DNA of 64,000 nt, taken from the NCBI RefSeq assembly GCF_004114955.1, contig NZ_CP030053.1, positions 6,798,001 through 6,862,000 on the forward strand, read 5' to 3'. The stretch is from Bradyrhizobium guangzhouense. GTDB taxonomy: Bacteria > Pseudomonadota > Alphaproteobacteria > Rhizobiales > Xanthobacteraceae. Positions 56,029-63,528 of the stretch are shown one piece after another. A model generated the notes under the pieces. It was not told the origin of the DNA. It did not search any database and worked only from the letters and a program-made list of their open reading frames with translations. Numbering within the stretch: position 1 is the stretch's first letter; each line of letters opens with the position of its first letter. A program made the position numbers and the translations under genes.

Positions 56029-56244
56029 ATGACTGATTACACGGTTGTCGATTTGAAAGGACTTCGGAAGCTGGGTATTCACTACTCACGCACGCAGCTT
56101 AAACGGCTTATGTTTGAGAAGCGGTCGTTTCCTGTATGGTTTCCCTTACAGAACGAACCGAAGGCTCGGAAGGTCTGGTGGCTACGAGAGATCGTGGCAT
56201 GGCTAGAGGCCCGCTCTTCGACAAGTAATCGCACCCGCTCCTAA
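56029..56244 (+). CDS. AlpA/excisionase-like small DNA-binding protein
   Basis: A 71-residue winged-helix protein of the MerR-like AlpA/Xis type: TVVDLKGLRKLGIHYSRTQLKRLMFEKRSFPVWFPLQNEPKARKVWWLREIVAWLEARSS. The pattern of a short helix-turn-helix, a basic W-containing wing and a W-E-A tail is typical. Such proteins steer excision or activate integrase genes of P4-like elements. GGAG lies nine bases before the ATG. It is followed by its own terminator. Confidence 0.8.
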   Translation: MTDYTVVDLKGLRKLGIHYSRTQLKRLMFEKRSFPVWFPLQNEPKARKVWWLREIVAWLEARSSTSNRTRS

Positions 56245-56274
56245 CGGAGCTTTCCTCGACGGAGGAACGGAATC

Positions 56275-56298
56275 GGCCCCAGAGATGGGGCCTTTTCT
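56275..56298 (+). terminator. Terminator after the AlpA-like gene
   Basis: GGCCCC-AGAGA-TGGGGCC hairpin followed by TTTTCT. Confidence 0.82.
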
Positions 56299-56722
56299 GT
56301 ATCGGAACGTATATCCTTAGTGTACCGACATTGCTGCGCGTCGAAAAACGCCGACGCCACAACAACATTTCCGCCACAACTTGCCTCCGCTAGCGCTCCG
56401 AGCAAACCTGTTTCTCTGCCTAATCCTAGCGGCCTAGCAGCCGGTCCCGTCCAGGGACACGGGCGCAACAGGTTTGCTCGGAGCGCTGCGCGCCCAGAGG
56501 ACAAGTTGGGCGGTGACAGTTCTTGCCACTACATCTCCGCACGCGCGGGACATGCTACAATCGTGCAGGTGTACTTGCCGAGATCGCAGCGCGTCAGCGC
56601 GGCCTTTACGTTCCACGATACAATTACAGTGGACCGTACATTCTTTCGCGGTTGGCAGTCCCGCCAGGCATCTCGGCTAGGCAGACGAGCTCTACTTGGC
56701 CAGCGAGTGCCAACCCAAACGT
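56299..56722. other. Non-coding region holding a large inverted repeat
   Basis: About 420 bases without a convincing gene. A perfect 21-base inverted repeat (56392-56412 and 56467-56487) extends, with single-base bulges, to about 56371 and 56513 through CCGCC-CAACTTG-CCTC matches. The 54-base interior has a small GTCCC/GGGAC hairpin. It could be an origin, a transfer or recombination site, or a structured RNA. Confidence 0.6.
56371..56513. repeat. Long imperfect inverted repeat (about 140 bp stem-loop)
   Basis: The core arms begin AGCGCTCCGAGCAAACCTG at 56392 and mirror exactly at 56467-56487. The outer arms match with bulges. Confidence 0.85.
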
Positions 56723-57472
56723 ATGAACCATTTGCTCATCGGCTTAGAGGACAAGACACAGCACATACTGGACTGTGCCGAGCCAGGTGCACTTTTGATA
56801 GATGATGGAGGACCGCTAACAGAACAATTCATTGAGCGGTTCAGGCCGCGTGTATTTGATCCTGAGAAGCACAGTTTCAATCCGCTAGCGCAGCGCACCG
56901 TTCGACAAATGCGCGACTTCGCCGCAATACTGTACGACGGCAAAGAGCACCTAATGACCTACCGGGATGGTAGGCGCGCGCTGACACAGATGCTGTTGCA
57001 GGCAACTAAGATCGACGATCTACCCCTCATCAAGCACGTTGGATACCCCGAAGCACGCGCCACCATGAACGACCTACTGTTGTCCCCGACGCTATCGCGC
57101 GTGCTCTGCGGAGAACCAAACTTTACCTTCGACATCACTGTGGTTGCCCGACTCGATCGCGCAAAGCTCGGTGACTTCGACGCCTTCGTGCTCGCCGGGT
57201 TGCTCGCTGGCCAGGCTAACGGACAGGTCATCATCCCCGACTTTGGCTTTTATGGCAGAGATCTTCACCGCGCTCTGATCCGCCAAAATCGCCTTATAGC
57301 TGGCGTCAACAGGCTCGCCGAGCTTCCCGCACTGCAACACATCCTCCTCACTATCAAAGACAAAGTGCCAGCCGGCTGTGTCTTTGAGGACGCTGAGTTG
57401 CTGGCCAAATACGCCAAGCTGAAGCCCGGCGATGTGGGCTACTCCGATTTCGTCTGGCGTGCGATGGCCTGA
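56723..57472 (+). CDS. Unknown protein resembling a HerA/VirD4-type ATPase without the P-loop
   Basis: A 249-residue protein I cannot assign to a named family. GALLIDDGGPLTEQFIERFRPRVFDPEKHSFNPL resembles the stretch after the P-loop in VirD4/HerA ATPases (strand with IDxxG, then DP...xNPL), and VIIPDFGFYGRDLHRALIRQNR could be a Walker B-like strand. No GxxxxGK[ST] motif precedes it. It could be a degenerate partner of the intact HerA-like ATPase at 58034. ATG 56723 gives MNHLLIGLED; an upstream ATG at 56696 is possible. It leads a same-strand run of genes. Confidence 0.65.
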   Translation: MNHLLIGLEDKTQHILDCAEPGALLIDDGGPLTEQFIERFRPRVFDPEKHSFNPLAQRTVRQMRDFAAILYDGKEHLMTYRDGRRALTQMLLQATKIDDLPLIKHVGYPEARATMNDLLLSPTLSRVLCGEPNFTFDITVVARLDRAKLGDFDAFVLAGLLAGQANGQVIIPDFGFYGRDLHRALIRQNRLIAGVNRLAELPALQHILLTIKDKVPAGCVFEDAELLAKYAKLKPGDVGYSDFVWRAMA

Positions 57473-57527
57473 CTCGACTCTCGGAAGTAGAAATGGATAA
57501 ACTGCTCCCATTTTTCGGGGGCATTGC

Positions 57528-58037
57528 ATGACCGACCATACCCAACATTTGAAAAGCACTTATTGGGAGATCAAATATAGGGAGTGGCGACCCGTCATTC
57601 TTCTTCTACCGTTCGCCGCCTTCTTTGTTGGAGCACTTTTTTCATGGTTGCTCTTCCCAAGAACCATCACCGTTGAAACTCCTATCGAAAAAATTGTTAC
57701 TCTTACCAAAGAAATCCCAGCAACCATTACTCAGCCGGCAGACGATCGGAAGATAAATACCACCTACAAAGATGCTTCCTGCGATGGGAAACAAACAGAC
57801 ATCAAGCTGCCCGCGCGGACAGCATTTACATTTCCAACTCGTTGCCGGATTACAGTAGGATTTCTCACAAAGGCAGACAGTCACAAGGTTGTTCTGCTTT
57901 ACGACACAGCGGCTCCTAAAGGATCACACATCCTACTACCCGATGGTCAGACCATTTCCGTCAATGCGACGGGCGAGCTTATTATTGACAGCTTAGATCA
58001 AGACATCGTCATGGTGTTCAACACTAGCCCGAGATGA
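57528..58037 (+). CDS. Single-span membrane protein of unknown function
   Basis: A 169-residue protein with a short charged cytoplasmic N-terminus, one membrane helix (VILLLPFAAFFVGALFSWLLF, about residues 23-43) and an exported C-terminal domain rich in beta-type sequence (HKVVLLYDTAAPKGSHILLPDGQTISVNATGELIIDS). Two cysteines (DASCDG, PTRCRI) may pair. Its stop overlaps the HerA-like gene start (ATGA), so the two are made together; a membrane partner for the ATPase is the natural inference. Sequence is notably AT-richer than the backbone. Confidence 0.72.
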   Translation: MTDHTQHLKSTYWEIKYREWRPVILLLPFAAFFVGALFSWLLFPRTITVETPIEKIVTLTKEIPATITQPADDRKINTTYKDASCDGKQTDIKLPARTAFTFPTRCRITVGFLTKADSHKVVLLYDTAAPKGSHILLPDGQTISVNATGELIIDSLDQDIVMVFNTSPR

Positions 58038-59563
58038 CACCACACATCACCGATCACCAACTGCCTGGTCGCGATGGTGTTCGTGTGCTTGTGCGCTTGG
58101 ACATAACGCCCGCGGAGCATGTACTGATCTTCAAGTACCGTATGGGCGCTGATGCGATCGACTTCTCTGTGTTCTACCAAGGCCGCAAACTTACGTTTGG
58201 TGATTTTTACGGCGGCACCCACTCAACTATTTGGGACCTCGACAGCCCACACCAAGCCCGCGCGTTTGTAGATGGTCTGCGCAAGGGCTTTGCCCAATTT
58301 GAACAATTCCTAGCCAGCAATCGTAAGCCCGTTCAACAGCCAGAGCCGCCTAAACCGACGTGGGACTTCTTCAATACAGATGCGCGATTTACTAGCACAT
58401 GGATCGTCGGAAAACCTGAGTGGGGCAAGACAACGCTCATGAGTGCCCTGATCCAGAGGGACTTAGAGAGGGTCAAAGAGGGCAAGGCGAGCCTCATTGT
58501 CATCGACAGTCAGCATGAGGAACTGGGTAAACATCTTCCACGGCTCCCGTGGTTCGCGCCAGGCCAGCCGCTGCATGAGAAACTGATCTATCTCGAACCG
58601 GATTTAGAGCACCCGCTGGCGCTCAACTTTTTGAACTTCAAGGGCTACCATAAACTCTCAAAAAATGAGCAGGCGACGCGACGCGCTGCCATTATCGAGA
58701 TGCTCAACTTTTTCATGGGCGCGACGACTAGTGACCCCTCCGGCTTTATGAAAACCATCATTGGCTACTGTGTGCGCGCCCTCGCCCTGTATCCCGAGCC
58801 AACTATCATGGACTTCAAAGATCTCTTGGTTGAGGGGCGATTGGCCAACCTGATGAAGAAGGACGAGTACAAGCACCTAAAAGACCAACTTGACGACGAA
58901 ACCAAGCGCTTTCTCCTCACCGATCTATTTAAGAGTTACGGCCAGAGCCTCAGCTCAGTCGCGACGCGCATCAACGCGATTGGCGGCGACGACTGGATGA
59001 AGGCCTTTTTCTCTAACAAGGAAAACAGGTTCGACCTGTACGACATACTTAGAGAACCACATGTTATTGTCATCAACACTCGTGAGCACCGGCTGCAATC
59101 GAAGGAGGTACTGGGGCTATTTGGCCGCTACTTCATTGCGCTCTTGATGGGCGTCGTGCGCACGCGTACGGGCGGCGGATTACCGTGCTACGTCCACATC
59201 GACGAGGCTTGGCAATACATTGCCGACGAGCCAATTGTGCAGGATCTTATTGCGACCGCAAGACGGCAGAAGATCGCGATTACGTTCGCGCAACAGCAGC
59301 CGAGCCAGATAAGCAATACGGCGGTACGTAAAGCGCTTCAAACGTGCGGGGTGCAGATTAGCGCCGGCCGCCAAAAGCATTATTGGAATGTCATGGTTCG
59401 GGGCGAAAACCACGAGATCAAGGCACCGCACATCGACTTCAGTAAGATTGATGGCATGCCCGACCCGGAGTGGGAGATTATCTTACAGCGCATGTACGAC
59501 AACTATTGCGTTCCAACGAAGAAGCCAACCGGACCGCCGCCAGAGATGGAGGATGCGGTCTAA
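58034..59563 (+). CDS. HerA/VirD4/TraG-type DNA-translocating ATPase
   Basis: A 509-residue AAA+/RecA-like ATPase of the HerA-FtsK superfamily. Walker A GKPEWGKT is at residues 126-133, IVIDSQHEELG at about 155-164, IYLEPDLEHPLALNFL at 185-200, Walker B CYVHIDEAWQYI at 385-396, and a glutamine/arginine sensor region ATARRQKIAITFAQQQPSQI follows. This order matches VirB4/VirD4/HerA pumps that move DNA. The first 110 residues are a separate N-terminal domain. No membrane helices are obvious, but the upstream coupled gene supplies one. Likely roles are conjugative coupling, packaging or element-borne defence. Confidence 0.82.
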   Translation: MTPHITDHQLPGRDGVRVLVRLDITPAEHVLIFKYRMGADAIDFSVFYQGRKLTFGDFYGGTHSTIWDLDSPHQARAFVDGLRKGFAQFEQFLASNRKPVQQPEPPKPTWDFFNTDARFTSTWIVGKPEWGKTTLMSALIQRDLERVKEGKASLIVIDSQHEELGKHLPRLPWFAPGQPLHEKLIYLEPDLEHPLALNFLNFKGYHKLSKNEQATRRAAIIEMLNFFMGATTSDPSGFMKTIIGYCVRALALYPEPTIMDFKDLLVEGRLANLMKKDEYKHLKDQLDDETKRFLLTDLFKSYGQSLSSVATRINAIGGDDWMKAFFSNKENRFDLYDILREPHVIVINTREHRLQSKEVLGLFGRYFIALLMGVVRTRTGGGLPCYVHIDEAWQYIADEPIVQDLIATARRQKIAITFAQQQPSQISNTAVRKALQTCGVQISAGRQKHYWNVMVRGENHEIKAPHIDFSKIDGMPDPEWEIILQRMYDNYCVPTKKPTGPPPEMEDAV

Positions 59564-59618
59564 CTTTATTTTTGGGCTACCCTGCACGCCGTTGACCACT
59601 ATGACCGCTCACATTTTT

Positions 59619-59648
59619 CGCGAGGTACAATGGTTGCTATACCTCGCG
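59619..59648. promoter_or_regulatory. Perfect inverted repeat just ahead of the start at 59650
   Basis: CGCGAGGTA and TACCTCGCG (9-base arms, 12-base loop). The loop side contains a -10-like TACAAT. It ends one base before the ATG, so it is either an operator over the promoter or a hairpin shielding the start. Confidence 0.6.
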
Positions 59649-59649
59649 C

Positions 59650-60585
59650 ATGGAAAACGCAGCTCACAAAAAGCGATTTAGCGCCTATCGTGCTCGGCGT
59701 CCGGGATCTCGCCCGCTACTAACACTTGAGGCGGCAAAAGCTGCTGATGATGTTGCGCTCAATATTCTCGACTTCATGCAGCGGTATGACCTGCTGCCTC
59801 CGTCTTACGTGAAGGCGCAGCCATTCTCCACACCAGCCTATATCGAGAAGTGCCTGACTGTCCTTCAGAAGGGTCACTACGTCGGCATCCCCAAGGCTCA
59901 ACCAAAGGACATCTATGCCTTTCACTGGTTAGAGGTGTGGCCCCGAGGGTTCAGCTATCTAGGGGATCGCGCACTTGGTCGTGCGCTTGTGAACGATCCT
60001 TTCCCACACAAGTGCCTCCGTAGCGTGATCGAGTATCATCGCGATCAACTCCCCGCGCTCGTCACCCCACTGGCAGTCCCATCCATCGAGCTACGCGCAA
60101 AGACTCTTTATCCGGACAATCACTGGAAGATTGAGTACCGCGAGGTTAAGACCGCCACGATGTACTTCTTTGAGGAAGATGACACTGGCACTGAGCGCGG
60201 CCGGGGTGATGAGAATTTTGAGCGCTATGACAAATCGCTGCGCACAATGATCCGCGAATACAACGAGTACTTCGTGCACGGTCACTATTTGAACCAATTC
60301 TCGACGATCTCGGTTTTGATCCACACGACGAAGAAGCGGCGCGTCGATACCATACTTTCGATCGTTGACGAGGAGATGGCTCCTCAGTGGAAGCCTCGCA
60401 TAGCAATTAAAGCCGTGCCGGACTTTCTTGAGTATCCGGAGCTGCTGCCGAAGCCAAACGACAATATCGTGGCGACTGACTACGTGCGCATCGGCAAGTC
60501 TGGCCAGCGCGAGCGCTTCAACATCATGGACACCCTGAAAGCAACCGAACTACGCAAGAGAGGAGGTGAGATAAGTGGTCGATAA
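59650..60585 (+). CDS. Replication-relaxation family-like protein
   Basis: A 311-residue protein. The N-terminal part reads as a winged helix (LNILDFMQRYDLLPPSYVKA...TPAYIEKCLTVLQKGHYVGIP). The middle has an acidic block followed by DKSLRTMIREYNEYFVHGHYLNQFSTISVLIHTTKKRRVDTIL. The run E-E-D-x-GTE, lysine, Y-x-x-Y, then R-R resembles replication-relaxation proteins of plasmids and conjugative elements, where a nuclease-like core follows a winged helix. This is recognition by pattern and not proven. Its end overlaps the zinc-knuckle gene by 11 bases. Confidence 0.6.
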   Translation: MENAAHKKRFSAYRARRPGSRPLLTLEAAKAADDVALNILDFMQRYDLLPPSYVKAQPFSTPAYIEKCLTVLQKGHYVGIPKAQPKDIYAFHWLEVWPRGFSYLGDRALGRALVNDPFPHKCLRSVIEYHRDQLPALVTPLAVPSIELRAKTLYPDNHWKIEYREVKTATMYFFEEDDTGTERGRGDENFERYDKSLRTMIREYNEYFVHGHYLNQFSTISVLIHTTKKRRVDTILSIVDEEMAPQWKPRIAIKAVPDFLEYPELLPKPNDNIVATDYVRIGKSGQRERFNIMDTLKATELRKRGGEISGR

Positions 60586-60847
60586 GGAGAAACTTGCGCG
60601 CCTCGTGGCGCTCAAGAAGACCCTGGACGATACCGAGAATGAGATAAATCAACTCCTCGCTGGCGGTTCAGTCCAGGCCCAGACACCAACACCTGAAAAG
60701 CCTAAGTCTGGGAAAAAGTGTGGAGCATGCGGTGAGGTGGGCCACCGTGCTGATGGCTGCCCCAATAGGCCCAAGGCAACCGAAGTCACGATCGAAGCGA
60801 CAGAACCTACCGAGACGACGACCGAACTGCCCCAACCTCAACTGTAA
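60575..60847 (+). CDS. CCHC zinc-knuckle small protein
   Basis: A 90-residue protein with an N-terminal helix likely to coil (KLARLVALKKTLDDTENEINQLLAGG), a Pro/Thr linker and one CCHC knuckle, CGACGEVGHRADGC (Cys49, Cys52, His57, Cys62), then an acidic Thr/Glu tail. Such knuckles usually grip single-stranded nucleic acid. The GTG at 60575 has an excellent ribosome site (AGGAGGTGA) and overlaps the previous gene, so co-production is expected. A hairpin terminator follows. Confidence 0.8.
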   Translation: MVDKEKLARLVALKKTLDDTENEINQLLAGGSVQAQTPTPEKPKSGKKCGACGEVGHRADGCPNRPKATEVTIEATEPTETTTELPQPQL

Positions 60848-60853
60848 GAAAAC

Positions 60854-60873
60854 GGCCCGCGCAAATGCGGGCC
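60854..60873. terminator. Bidirectional hairpin between convergent genes
   Basis: GCCCGC-GCAAAT-GCGGGC followed by TAACTTT on the plus strand. Confidence 0.6.
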
Positions 60874-61079
60874 TAACTTTGTGTGGAGCAGAATTCTTCA
60901 GCGCGTTGTAGCACCTTCGCCGCGTTCAGCAGATCGCCTGTACCGAGCTGGTCGGTCTCCTTCCAGTCGCTGCCGTCTTTGTAGCTCTTGCTGAGAACCG
61001 TGTTGTAGTGCGATCCGTTCTGCCAGAAGGTCGCGGTCACGTAACCGAGTTTGAACTTCACTACGGGCTGACTGGCCAT
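60873..61079 (-). CDS. Small conserved protein of unknown function
   Basis: A 68-residue protein, MASQPVVKFKLGYVTATFWQNGS..., that resembles short proteins found on many bacterial mobile elements: a beta-rich start, a central SYKDGSDWKET and a helical LLNAAKVLQRAEEF end. I know no function for that group. The pattern G-x-V-x-A-x-x-W-x-N then SYKD-x-x-W-K suggests a small single-domain fold. A CCCGC/GCGGG hairpin and AGGAG lie just upstream. It is the only minus-strand gene in the middle of the element's core. Confidence 0.68.
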   Translation of the reverse strand: MASQPVVKFKLGYVTATFWQNGSHYNTVLSKSYKDGSDWKETDQLGTGDLLNAAKVLQRAEEFCSTQS

Positions 61080-61296
61080 GTTGGCTCCTATCCCCGCTTA
61101 GGTGCGGGCCGCTCCATTCCTTCATACCTCTTGTTTGGTTGCCATCTTAACCCAATGGCCATGCCGTTCCCCGCAGAAGCACGAACAGATCGAGCAGCCT
61201 CGTACGGAGCCCTTCTTTGCGAAGAGCGGCCCGCACCCAATGCCTTCTAAACGGAATGGTACACTATCCGTAGAGGTTCACTACGGGAGCTGTCCC

Positions 61297-61914
61297 ATGC
61301 CCTTCTATGACTTCGAGGCCATCAAGGCTTCCACCGACATCCTGAAGGTCGCTGAGGATCTTCAGCTCACGCTCAAGAAGTCTGGCGCTGGCTACCGCTG
61401 CGCTTGCCCCGCTTGCGGTGCAAATAACGAGCGCGGCTTGGTCATTACGCCGGGCAAAGGCTACTACTGCTTTGCCCAGATGAAGGGCGGCGACGTAATT
61501 GCCCTGGTCGGCCACACGCTCAATATCGGTACCAAGGAAGCCGCCGGTTGGCTCCAGGAAATGTACTTTACAGGTGAAGGTACACGTACTGTACAGTCGC
61601 AAGAAGCAGGCCAAGTGCCAACCGTGCCCCCGAAGAAAGAGAGCCGGGAGAAACCGGCCGCTTCCTTCAACCCGAACGCCTATCTCGCCAAGCTCCGATA
61701 CTCGGACGAGATCGCGGCGCTCGGCATCAGCCAGCAGGATGCGGAGGCGATAGGAATCGGTTGGAGCAACAGCGGAATGCACAAGGGGATTGCCTTTGCG
61801 CTTCGCTATGATACCGGCGAGATCGCGGGCTTTTGCTCGGTGATTGGCGGCGAAGTGAAGTTACCGAAACAGCTACTTCCTCGCACAGTTCACGTGCTCA
61901 AACGCTCCGCTTAG
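61297..61914 (+). CDS. CHC2 zinc-finger (DNA primase-type) protein
   Basis: A 205-residue protein whose N-terminal half is a DnaG-like CHC2 finger: YRCACPACGANNERGLVITPGKGYYCFAQMKGGDVIALVGHTL. A Pro/Lys linker (about residues 105-125) and a short C-terminal domain (DEIAALGISQQDAEAIGIGW...) follow. Toprim and helicase parts of a full primase are absent. Short CHC2 proteins of this layout occur on phages and plasmids, where they may bind primer sites. GGGAG precedes the ATG by eight bases; upstream frame extension is not coding. Confidence 0.75.
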   Translation: MPFYDFEAIKASTDILKVAEDLQLTLKKSGAGYRCACPACGANNERGLVITPGKGYYCFAQMKGGDVIALVGHTLNIGTKEAAGWLQEMYFTGEGTRTVQSQEAGQVPTVPPKKESREKPAASFNPNAYLAKLRYSDEIAALGISQQDAEAIGIGWSNSGMHKGIAFALRYDTGEIAGFCSVIGGEVKLPKQLLPRTVHVLKRSA

Positions 61915-61926
61915 GCGGAGCTTTTC
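61902..61926 (+). terminator. Terminator after the CHC2 gene
   Basis: GCTCCGCTTAGGCGGAGC hairpin overlapping the stop codon, followed by TTTTCATTT. Confidence 0.82.
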
Positions 61927-62011
61927 ATTTGACGAACCCCCGGCGCATTATGCCGCGAGAACATGCCGTCAGATCAGCGAAAGCGACGGGCGAAGGCCAA
62001 AGCAGCGAAGC

Positions 62012-62040
62012 TTCACAACCGTAAATAGCGCTGCTATAGT
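62012..62040 (+). promoter_or_regulatory. Promoter ahead of the gene at 62060
   Basis: TTCACA, 17-base spacer, TATAGT; a close match to a housekeeping sigma promoter and unusually good for this host. Confidence 0.5.
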
Positions 62041-62059
62041 CGTGCTTTTGGGGGACAGA

Positions 62060-62479
62060 ATGCCGACACGCTTCCAGCAGACATGGGTCAGAACCTTTAC
62101 CAGCAGTGATGACCACGGTGACACGCAAATCTTTTTTGAGGACATTCCGACCGTTGTCGTTCAAGTACAGCGCGACAGAAAGGAACCTCAGATATTGGTT
62201 TCTTGCAGATTTTATAAGGCGAGCGGGCCGCCTGTAGACCGCACTATCAAGCCAAACGATCCACCATACATCACGACCGCAACAGGGCTGATGGTCAGTA
62301 TGACGCCCAGCGGAGTGCAAGGGAGCAAGACCGAAGCCGTTACGGCCATTTGGCCAGCATCGAAGAAACCAAACAAAACAGCTAGCTCCCTATCAAAGAA
62401 GCTCGGGCAGGGAGCTTTGCCAGTCAGGCTGAGCAAAAAGGCCGCCAAAAAGTCGAAGCAAACGAAGAAGCGTCGATAA
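62060..62479 (+). CDS. Unknown protein with a strongly basic C-terminal tail
   Basis: A 139-residue protein I do not recognise. Residues 1-80 look like a small beta-rich domain (WVRTFTSSDDHGDTQIFFEDIPTVVVQVQ). The tail from about 100 is lysine-rich (LSKKAAKKSKQTKKRR), which suggests nucleic-acid contact. GGGGGACAG lies just ahead of the ATG and a good promoter upstream, so it appears to be its own transcript. It is convergent with the next gene. Confidence 0.6.
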   Translation: MPTRFQQTWVRTFTSSDDHGDTQIFFEDIPTVVVQVQRDRKEPQILVSCRFYKASGPPVDRTIKPNDPPYITTATGLMVSMTPSGVQGSKTEAVTAIWPASKKPNKTASSLSKKLGQGALPVRLSKKAAKKSKQTKKRR

Positions 62480-62490
62480 CCCTGGTCGCG

Positions 62491-63336
62491 CTAGAATGGC
62501 CAGTGATGCATCAGGGTTTCGATTGCATCCTTCATGTGGACTTTCACTACCTCTTTGAGGCCTAGCATGGCGCCATCGATCGTTTGCGCCTTTACGTTGT
62601 TTGCAAATGTGATGCTGGCAGTTCTGAGCGCTAGGATCGTACGCCTAATCCAGCCAACACTAACCTCTCCCGACTTAATCTTTTCCAGGCCACCCTTGAG
62701 ATCGCTCACCACTGCATCGCGCTCTTGCGTGCGCTCAGCAGCATAACCATTATCTTGCTCGATCGCCTGAGTAGCTGCGCTCAGCTTGTCGACTGCCTCG
62801 GCAACGACCGGGTCGGCAGGGTCGAGCTTGATAGGAGCCCACTCATTTACAGGATCAGGTCGGCTCACTTCGAGGGCAACATCCATCTTGAGTGGCCCGA
62901 CCGAAGGCTCGAAATCGCCGTCCGAAATCTCGAGTTCAAAAGCGCGCTGATTTACCTTCTGGAGTGCTGCATACAGCCACCCTCTAGCATCGCCCGAAAC
63001 CTTTGCCTTGAAAAACACGTTGCCCGGCGTGTTCTCCAGTTCGGAAGCTAGCTCCTCCATCTTAGGAGTCTTCTTCCAGATCGTTGGCCCAAAGTGATCT
63101 TCGATTATTTCGATCGCACCTTGGCTCAGCATTATCCTAATGGCTTCCGCTCTTAACGCGGCATTCTCGACGTAGCAGTACTCTTGATCCGAATCGTGAT
63201 CTCGGACAGTGAATTCACGCTGCCAAACGACGTCCGTGTAGAACTGCTGAGCGTACTGAGAGTGAATATAGAGCGCCAAAAGGTAGTACTCAGGAGCAAG
63301 ATTCAGAAAAGACTGCTTGTCCACCTTCGGAGCCAT
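62491..63336 (-). CDS. Unknown 281-residue protein
   Basis: No family recognised. The N-terminal part has NLAPEYYLLALYIHSQYAQ and YCYVENAALRAEAIRIMLSQGAIEIIEDHFGPTIWKKTPKM, which could be a helical, DNA-binding-like domain. The C-terminal half is helical with a long amphipathic run (EVSVGWIRRTILALRTASITFANNVK). There is no signal peptide and no clear catalytic motif. ATG 63336 was preferred over the TTG at 63342. It may be element cargo, since it is set apart on the minus strand. Confidence 0.6.
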   Translation of the reverse strand: MAPKVDKQSFLNLAPEYYLLALYIHSQYAQQFYTDVVWQREFTVRDHDSDQEYCYVENAALRAEAIRIMLSQGAIEIIEDHFGPTIWKKTPKMEELASELENTPGNVFFKAKVSGDARGWLYAALQKVNQRAFELEISDGDFEPSVGPLKMDVALEVSRPDPVNEWAPIKLDPADPVVAEAVDKLSAATQAIEQDNGYAAERTQERDAVVSDLKGGLEKIKSGEVSVGWIRRTILALRTASITFANNVKAQTIDGAMLGLKEVVKVHMKDAIETLMHHWPF

Positions 63337-63495
63337 CGGCAATCAACCTTGCAGTGCAACATCGAATGAGAGCACCCATTGTGTCATTTGCGATACAGGC
63401 GAATCAAGCCGACTTGGGTAGGCAGGCTGTGCATGGCCGCAAACATGGTAACGGCGGTATGCAATGCCGAGGCCAACGTGCCGGGGGGAATACTT

Positions 63496-63528
63496 AAAGA
63501 GCCGCGCCAGGGGGCAGCGGCTCTTTTT
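63496..63528 (+). terminator. Strong hairpin with T-run on the plus strand
   Basis: AAAGAGCCGC / GCGGCTCTTT stem with a 10-base loop, followed by TTT and AT. It serves the minus-strand gene that stops at 63528 less well (only a TTTAAG tail), so it may also end a short plus-strand transcript from about 63370. Confidence 0.7.

Noticed and set aside
56320..56805. Open frames across the non-coding region of the element
   Set aside because: They run through the inverted repeat, lack ribosome sites and show no coding-like sequence.
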